A DNA stretch of 64,000 bases from the NCBI RefSeq assembly GCF_000716785.1, contig NZ_JNYY01000025.1, positions 62,001-126,000 on the forward strand, given 5' to 3'. Below are positions 59,161-64,000 of the stretch, piece by piece; within the stretch, counting starts at the first letter, position 1, and each line of letters begins with the position of its first letter. The notes beneath the pieces are model-generated. The model was given only the letters and a program-made list of their open reading frames with translations. It ran no database searches and had not been told where the DNA came from. The DNA is from Amycolatopsis vancoresmycina (GTDB lineage Bacteria; Actinomycetota; Actinomycetes; Mycobacteriales; Pseudonocardiaceae). The position numbers and the translations under genes were made by a program.

Positions 59161-60327
59161 ATGCACAGGTTCGCCGGCGCCCTCGCTGCGCTCTGCCTCG
59201 CCGCGGCGGGCACCACCGCGGTCATCGTGGCCGGGCCGGCCGCCGCCGCGCCGGCGTGCTCGGTCGCCTACCGCGTCAACCAGTGGCAGACCGGCTACAC
59301 CGCCGACATCGTGGTGACCAACGGCGCCACCGCGCTCTCCTCCTGGACGCTCACCTGGCACTACGCCGGGAACCAGTCCGTGACGTCGGCCTGGAACGCC
59401 ACCGTCCGGCAGTCCGGCACCGCGGTCACCGCCGAAAGCCTGCCGTACAACAGCTCGCTGCCCGCCGGCGGCTCGGTCTCCTTCGGCCTCCAGGGCACCT
59501 ACAGCGGGACGAACGCCACGCCGGCGGACTTCGCCCTCAACGGCGTCTCGTGCGGCGACCCCGCTCCGCCGTCGACCACGACACCGACCCCCACCACGAC
59601 GCCGACCACCCCGACCACGACCACGTCCGGGCCGCCGCCCGCGGGCTGCTCGGCCGCGGCGATCTGCGACGACTTCGAGCAGCAGACCGGCGGCACCCCG
59701 GGCGGCCGCTGGACCGTCGGCGCGGCCAACTGCACCGGCACCGGCACGGTCGCCGTCGACAGCACGGTCGCGCACTCGGGCAGCCGGTCGGTCAAGGTCA
59801 CCGGCCAGGGCGGCTACTGCAACCACGCGTTCCTCGGCACCAGCCTGTCCGGGCTCGGCTCGGGCCCGCTGTTCGGCCGGTTCTGGGTCCGCCACACCAC
59901 GCCGCTGCCCACCGGCCACGTGGCGTTCATGGCCCTGCGCGACACCGCCGACGGCGGCCGGGACCTGCGCGCCGGCGGGCAGAACCAGGCCCTGCAGTGG
60001 AACCGCGAGTCCGACGACGCGACGCTGCCGGCGCAGAGCCCGGCCGGGGTGGCCCAGAGCGTCCCGCTGGCCACCGGCACCTGGTCCTGCTTCGAGTTCG
60101 AGGTCGACGGGAGCGCGGGGCAACTGCGGACGTGGCTGAACTCGGCCGCGGTGCCCGGGCTGGTCGTCGACAGCGTCCCGACCGCGGACATCGACCAGCA
60201 GTGGCTCGCCCGGTCCTGGCACCCGGCCCTGACGGACCTGCGCCTCGGCTGGGAGAGCTACGCCGGCGACGCCGACACGCTCTGGTTCGACGACGTCGCC
60301 GTCGGCACCTCCCGGATCGGCTGCTGA
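59161..60327 (+). CDS. Secreted CBM2 protein with C-terminal lectin- or lyase-like domain
   Basis: A 388-residue secreted protein from ATG 59161. The signal peptide ends near AAAA (residue 30). A CBM2 (32-132) has SVAYRVNQWQTGYTADIVVT, WTLTWHYAG and Cys at both ends. A Thr/Pro linker (TTTPTPTTTPTTPT) leads to a 225-residue beta-sandwich domain (CDDFEQQTGGTPGGRWTVGA... FGRFWVRHTTPLP... LRLGWESYAG). This resembles concanavalin-like polysaccharide-binding or lyase domains, but I recognise no catalytic motif. Its CebR-like operator places it in the cellulose regulon. A 44-bp palindrome follows 16 bp after the stop. Confidence 0.83.
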   Translation: MHRFAGALAALCLAAAGTTAVIVAGPAAAAPACSVAYRVNQWQTGYTADIVVTNGATALSSWTLTWHYAGNQSVTSAWNATVRQSGTAVTAESLPYNSSLPAGGSVSFGLQGTYSGTNATPADFALNGVSCGDPAPPSTTTPTPTTTPTTPTTTTSGPPPAGCSAAAICDDFEQQTGGTPGGRWTVGAANCTGTGTVAVDSTVAHSGSRSVKVTGQGGYCNHAFLGTSLSGLGSGPLFGRFWVRHTTPLPTGHVAFMALRDTADGGRDLRAGGQNQALQWNRESDDATLPAQSPAGVAQSVPLATGTWSCFEFEVDGSAGQLRTWLNSAAVPGLVVDSVPTADIDQQWLARSWHPALTDLRLGWESYAGDADTLWFDDVAVGTSRIGC

Positions 60328-60342
60328 CCCCCGCCACGCTGG

Positions 60343-60386
60343 TCGTGAGTGGTAAGGCGGGTTAGAACCCGCCTTACCACTCACGA
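60343..60386. repeat. 44-bp dispersed palindrome, copy 4
   Basis: Perfect palindrome with G/C at the variable arm position and centre AG. It lies between convergent stops (60327 and 60403), 16 bp from each, an ideal bidirectional terminator position. Confidence 0.92.
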
Positions 60387-60402
60387 CAGCCGCGGTAGGG
60401 CG

Positions 60403-61404
60403 CTACAGCTGGCCGCGGGCGATCCGGTCGATCTCGGCCAGCTCGTCGTCGGTGAACTCCAGGTTGGCGGTGGCCGCGACGGTGTTCTCGAGCTGCGCCA
60501 CGCTGCTGGCCCCGATCAGCGCGGAGGTGACGCGACCGCGGCGCAGCACCCAGGCGATGGCCAGCTGCGCCAGCGTCTGGCCGCGCCGCTTCGCGACGTC
60601 GTTCAGCGCGCGGATGGTGCCCAGGGTGTCCTCGGTGAGGCGGTCGCGGGTCAGGAACGGGCTGGCGCCGGCCGCCCGCGAGTCGGCGGGGACGCCGTCG
60701 AGGTAGCGGTCGGTCAGCAGGCCCTGGCTCAGCGGCGAGTACGCGATCGACCCGACGCCGTGCTCGTCCAGGGTGTCGAGGAGGCCGTCCTCGACCCACC
60801 GGTTGAGGATCGAGTAGGACGGCTGGTGGATCAGCAGCGGCGTGCCGAGGTCCCTCAACGCGGCCAGCGCGGCCGTCGTCTGCTCCGGCGAGTAGTTCGA
60901 GATGCCCGCGTACCGCGCCTTGCCCGAGCGGACGGCGGTGTCGAGCGCCCCCATCGTCTCCTCGATCGGCGTCTCGGGGTCCGGGCGGTGCGAGTAGAAG
61001 ACGTCGAAGTGGTCCAGGCCGGTCCGGGCGAGGCTCTGGTCCAGGCTGGCCAGCAGGTTCTTGCGCGAGCCCCACTCGCCGTACGGACCGTCCCACATCA
61101 GGTAGCCGGCCTTGGACGAGACGATGATCTCGTCGCGGTACGGGCGGAAGTCGGCGGCGAAGTGCCGCCCGAAGTTCGCCTCCGCGGCACCGGGCGGCGG
61201 GCCGTAGTTGTTGGCCAGGTCGAAGTGCGTCACCCCGAGGTCGAACGCGCGGCGCAGCACCGCGCGCTGGACGTCGAGGGGCTTGTCGTCCCCGAAGTTG
61301 TGCCACAGGCCGAGGGACACGGCGGGCAGCTTCAGCCCGCTGCGCCCGGCCCGCCGGTACGGCATGCCCGCGTACCGGTCTCCGGCCGCGACGAAAGGCG
61401 ACAT
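60403..61404 (-). CDS. Aldo/keto reductase (YghZ/Gpr-like)
   Basis: A 333-residue TIM-barrel reductase; ATG 61404 follows AAGGAG. Catalytic tetrad segments: FDLANNYGPPPG (Asp, Tyr), VSSKAGYLMW (Lys) and FYSHRPDPETP (His). YSPLSQGLLTDRYL and LIGASSVAQLEN form the NADPH site. The GPPPGxAE insert is typical of L-glyceraldehyde-3-phosphate reductases of the YghZ type. It is followed on the same strand by nothing until the palindrome. It lies next to the AGE isomerase and may share a transcript with it (35 bp apart). Confidence 0.88.
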   Translation of the reverse strand: MSPFVAAGDRYAGMPYRRAGRSGLKLPAVSLGLWHNFGDDKPLDVQRAVLRRAFDLGVTHFDLANNYGPPPGAAEANFGRHFAADFRPYRDEIIVSSKAGYLMWDGPYGEWGSRKNLLASLDQSLARTGLDHFDVFYSHRPDPETPIEETMGALDTAVRSGKARYAGISNYSPEQTTAALAALRDLGTPLLIHQPSYSILNRWVEDGLLDTLDEHGVGSIAYSPLSQGLLTDRYLDGVPADSRAAGASPFLTRDRLTEDTLGTIRALNDVAKRRGQTLAQLAIAWVLRRGRVTSALIGASSVAQLENTVAATANLEFTDDELAEIDRIARGQL

Positions 61405-61439
61405 GGTTCTCCTTGCCGAGAAGGGGCGACTCGCGCAGT

Positions 61440-62633
61440 CTAACGGCGGGGCCGGAGCGCGCCCGCGAACGACGCCGCGGGCGCCAAGGCGGGCAGCAGC
61501 GTCGCCTGGTAGGCGTGGTAGACGTCCGGTTTGCCGTCCCACACCGTCGCGGCGGGACGGTTCTCCGGGTCGAGTTCGTGGTGCCACGAACCGAGTTCGC
61601 CGTCGACGAAGCAGGTTTCGGCGTGCTCGCACCATTGCGCGAACCGGGCGAGGTACGCCGGGTCGCCGGTTTCCTGGTGCAGGGTCCACGCGGCGGCGAT
61701 CGCCTCGGCCACCACCCAGTGCAGCCGGGTGCGGACGACCGGCTTCCCGGCGAAGTCCGTGGTGTAGACGAAACCGGCCCGCCCGTCGGCGGCCCAGCCG
61801 TCCCGGACGGCGGTGCCGAACAGGGCGACCGCGTCGGGCAGCAGCCAGTCCGGGGCGCCGTCCCCGAGCGCGCGTCCGAGGTGGACGGCCAGCCGCGCCC
61901 ATTCGAAGAGGTGCCCGATCGTCGCGCCGAACGGCCGGAACCGGTCGGCGGGGTCGTCGCGGTTGAAGTCCGGGCGCACGCGCCACCCGCCGTCGTAGTG
62001 CTCCGGGAGCAGCCAGCCGTGCGCGCGGGCTTCGCCGTGCACCAGCTGCTCCACAATGGACAGTGCGCGGGCCGTCCACACCGGGTCGCCGGTGACGTCG
62101 GCGGCGGCCAGGAACGCCTCGACGGTGTGCATGTTGGCGTTCGCGCCGCGGTAGTCCTCGAGCCGCGTCCAGCCGCGGTCCCAGACGTCGGCGACGCGGC
62201 CGGGACCCGGCTCCCAGAACCGGCGTTCGACGGCTTCGAGGGCCTCGGCCAGCAACGCTTCCCCGCCGTCGGCACCGGCGGCGGCCGCGCTCGCGGCGGC
62301 CAGCACCACGAAGGCGTGTTCGTAGGCCCGCTTCTCGGTGACGGCCGCCGAGGCGTACCAGCCGCCGTGCGCCGGGTCCCGCAGCAGTCCCGTCAGCGCC
62401 GCGACGCCGTGGGCGACCAGCTCGCCGGTGTCCGCGCCCTGCAGCGAGGCGAGCGCGAAGACGTGCGTCATCCGGCAGGTGATCCAGGTCTCGACCGGCC
62501 GGTCGAGCACCGGCCGCCCGGCGTCGTCGAGCCAGGCGAACCCGCCGCCGGGGTGCACCGCGCCGCGGGCGAACCCGAGGAGCCGGGCGGGTTCGGCCCG
62601 CACCCAGGCGGGAACCGAAGACGGACTGTCCAC
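61440..62633 (-). CDS. AGE-family sugar epimerase/isomerase
   Basis: A 397-residue (alpha/alpha)6-barrel protein. GTG 62633 follows AAAGG. Family motifs: ETWITCRMTHVFALASLQG with the catalytic-region Arg and His, YEHAFVVLAAASA, NANMHTVEAFLAA, HLFEWARLAVHLG and LHWVVAEAIAA. By length and the RMTHVFALA segment it is closer to mannose isomerases and YihS than to GlcNAc epimerase. Upstream of the AKR gene on the same strand, it probably interconverts a hexose released by the secreted enzymes. Confidence 0.83.
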   Translation of the reverse strand: MDSPSSVPAWVRAEPARLLGFARGAVHPGGGFAWLDDAGRPVLDRPVETWITCRMTHVFALASLQGADTGELVAHGVAALTGLLRDPAHGGWYASAAVTEKRAYEHAFVVLAAASAAAAGADGGEALLAEALEAVERRFWEPGPGRVADVWDRGWTRLEDYRGANANMHTVEAFLAAADVTGDPVWTARALSIVEQLVHGEARAHGWLLPEHYDGGWRVRPDFNRDDPADRFRPFGATIGHLFEWARLAVHLGRALGDGAPDWLLPDAVALFGTAVRDGWAADGRAGFVYTTDFAGKPVVRTRLHWVVAEAIAAAWTLHQETGDPAYLARFAQWCEHAETCFVDGELGSWHHELDPENRPAATVWDGKPDVYHAYQATLLPALAPAASFAGALRPRR

Positions 62634-62717
62634 TCGCTGCCTTTCGCCACGGCCGGCCCGGTTCGCCCGCCCTGCGCCAAGGTAGGCCAACGGGCCCGCC
62701 GCGGTCACCGCGGGCTG

Positions 62718-62765
62718 TTCCGGAAGTGACCGCCACCGCGTATCCTGACCTTGAGAGCGCTCCCA
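62718..62765 (+). promoter_or_regulatory. LPMO promoter with CebR-like operator
   Basis: TATCCT (62741-62746) is a probable -10 with a weaker -35 TTCCGG 17 bp upstream. The operator TGAGAGCGCTCCCA (62752-62765) begins six bases after the -10, exactly as in the GH74 promoter. Confidence 0.72.
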
Positions 62766-62800
62766 GTCTTCGACGCACGCAACCCAATGAAGGGACTGAC

Positions 62801-63925
62801 GTGACCAGGAGACGAAGTACCATCCTCGCCGCCGTCACCGTGCTGCTGGCGAGCCTGACCGCCATCCTGCTCAACACCGGCACGGCCGAGGCGCACGGCG
62901 CCATGATGAAACCGGGCAGCCGGACCTTCCTGTGCTGGCAGGACGGGCTCAGCTCGACCGGCGAGATCAAGCCCATCAACCCGGCCTGCGCGGCCGCGGT
63001 GGCCGTCAGCGGCGCCAACTCGCTGTACAACTGGTTCGCCGTGCTGCGGTCCGACGGCGCCGGGCGCACGCGCGGGTTCATCCCCGACGGGAAGCTGTGC
63101 TCGGGCGGCAACCCGAACTACGCCGGCTTCGACGGCGTCGGCTCGTGGCCGCTGACCCACCTCACCTCCGGTGCCCAGTTCGACTTCTCCTACAACGCGT
63201 GGGCCGCCCACCCGGGCTGGTTCTACACCTACGTGACGAAGGACGGCTGGAACCCGAACCAGCCGCTGACCTGGGACTCGCTCGAGGACCAGCCGTTCCT
63301 GACGGTCGACCACCCCCCGGTCACCGGCCAGGTCGGCACGGTGGACGGCCAGTACAAGTGGACCGGCGCGCTCCCGTCGAACAAGTCCGGACGGCACATC
63401 ATCTACTCGGTGTGGAAGCGCTCGGACAGCAGCGAGACGTTCTACGGCTGCTCGGACGTCGTGTTCGACGGCGGGCACGGCGAGGTCACCGGCGTGAAGG
63501 ACCAGGGCGGCGGCCCGACCACCACCCCGACGACACCGACCGGCCCCACCACCCCGACCACGCCCACCACACCGACGACCCCCACCACGCCCACCACGCC
63601 CACCACACCGACGACCCCGGCGGGCTCGTGCATGGCGATGTACGAGATCACCAACGCCTGGAGCGGCGGTTACCAGGCCACGGTGACCGTGATGAACCAC
63701 GGCACCTCGGCGTACTCGCGCTGGCAGGTGGGCTGGACACTGCCCGCCGGCCAGACGGTCAACAGCGTGTGGAACGGCACGCTGAGCCAGTCCGGCTCGG
63801 CGGTGACGGTCCGCAACGCCGACTGGAACGGCGGGATCGCCGCCGACGGCCAGACCACCTTCGGGCTGGTGGTCACCACGACCGGCGGCGCCGCCGCGCC
63901 CTCGCCGACCTGCCAGGGCAGCTGA
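62801..63925 (+). CDS. Secreted AA10 lytic polysaccharide monooxygenase with CBM2
   Basis: A 374-residue secreted copper enzyme; GTG 62801 follows AAGGGA. Signal peptide residues 1-31 (TGTAEA) end directly before His32. HGAMMKPGSRTFLC starts the mature chain, the N-terminal His of the copper brace. The second ligand His lies in YNAWAAHPGWFYTYVTKDGW, and FYGCSDVVFDGG closes the domain. A Thr/Pro linker (TTPTTPTTPTTPTTP) joins a C-terminal CBM2 (about 275-374). AA10 enzymes of this length oxidise cellulose or chitin; the CBM2 and the CebR-like operator favour cellulose. Confidence 0.93.
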   Translation: MTRRRSTILAAVTVLLASLTAILLNTGTAEAHGAMMKPGSRTFLCWQDGLSSTGEIKPINPACAAAVAVSGANSLYNWFAVLRSDGAGRTRGFIPDGKLCSGGNPNYAGFDGVGSWPLTHLTSGAQFDFSYNAWAAHPGWFYTYVTKDGWNPNQPLTWDSLEDQPFLTVDHPPVTGQVGTVDGQYKWTGALPSNKSGRHIIYSVWKRSDSSETFYGCSDVVFDGGHGEVTGVKDQGGGPTTTPTTPTGPTTPTTPTTPTTPTTPTTPTTPTTPAGSCMAMYEITNAWSGGYQATVTVMNHGTSAYSRWQVGWTLPAGQTVNSVWNGTLSQSGSAVTVRNADWNGGIAADGQTTFGLVVTTTGGAAAPSPTCQGS

Positions 63926-63942
63926 TCGTCCGAAGTGGACAC

Positions 63943-63979
63943 CGTGAAGGCCGCCCTGCCGCGCAGGGCGGCCTTCACG
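63943..63979. terminator. Strong hairpin after the LPMO gene
   Basis: A 17-bp perfect stem, CGTGAAGGCCGCCCTGC with its complement, closes a 3-base loop (CGC) 17 bp after the LPMO stop. There is no U-tract. It is a different sequence family from the 44-bp palindromes. Confidence 0.75.
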
Positions 63980-64000
63980 CGTTCGCGGGCCCGGTGCTGC

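Overview
The window is high-GC actinobacterial DNA. Leaderless and GTG starts, ATGA/GTGA-coupled operons, DUF6292, MSMEG_6728-family and PadR-associated proteins, and dense anti-sigma/STAS genes point to Pseudonocardiales, most likely Amycolatopsis or a close relative. It looks like ordinary chromosome with accessory gene blocks. I found no rRNA, tRNA, phage, transposase or CRISPR.

Layout. 1-3.4 kb: a membrane sulfatase cut by the window edge, a small MT0933-type protein and a VanZ/RDD membrane protein. 3.5-7.4 kb: a tightly coupled five-gene partner-switching operon (STAS, ATPase, SpoIIE phosphatase, B12-binding sensor, STAS). 7.4-12.6 kb: three regulator/target sets with visible operators (MerR with an MBL hydrolase, PadR with two small proteins, MarR with an MMPL exporter). 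12.5-16.5 kb: secreted proteins and a complete odc-speD-speE polyamine operon. 16.5-26.4 kb: a DUF5127/ricin secreted enzyme, small conserved proteins, a Val-Ala-Pro repeat protein, MarR/PaaK-like ligase and a large unknown membrane-TPR protein. 26.5-30.2 kb: STAS, response regulators, and an anti-sigma ATPase and PAS histidine kinase broken by a 223-bp tandem repeat.

30.2-41.1 kb is one long leftward array: a LuxR/AAA regulator, a ten-unit FQNEQ/QFNEQ repeat protein with a His-rich tail, two dynamin-like GTPases of IniA and IniC size, an acidic His-tailed protein, a membrane Hsp70, CutA and RraA. It resembles the mycobacterial iniBAC locus but has extra parts and a different first gene. It is the best candidate for an undescribed system here.

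41.3-48.9 kb: a secreted PI-PLC-like enzyme, an FAD monooxygenase, metH with a clear SAH riboswitch whose expression platform can be read by eye, and an F420-type oxidoreductase. 48.9-64 kb: plant-polysaccharide genes (sugar porter, GH74-CBM2, a CBM2 protein, aldo/keto reductase, AGE isomerase, AA10-CBM2 LPMO). Several carry CebR-like TGGGAGCGCTCCCA-type operators placed identically just after the -10 box. A small AfsA-like/HAD/reductase operon is embedded in this block.

Four copies of a 44-bp palindrome lie at gene 3' ends, and their arms covary. These look like a lineage-specific dispersed terminator or REP-like element.
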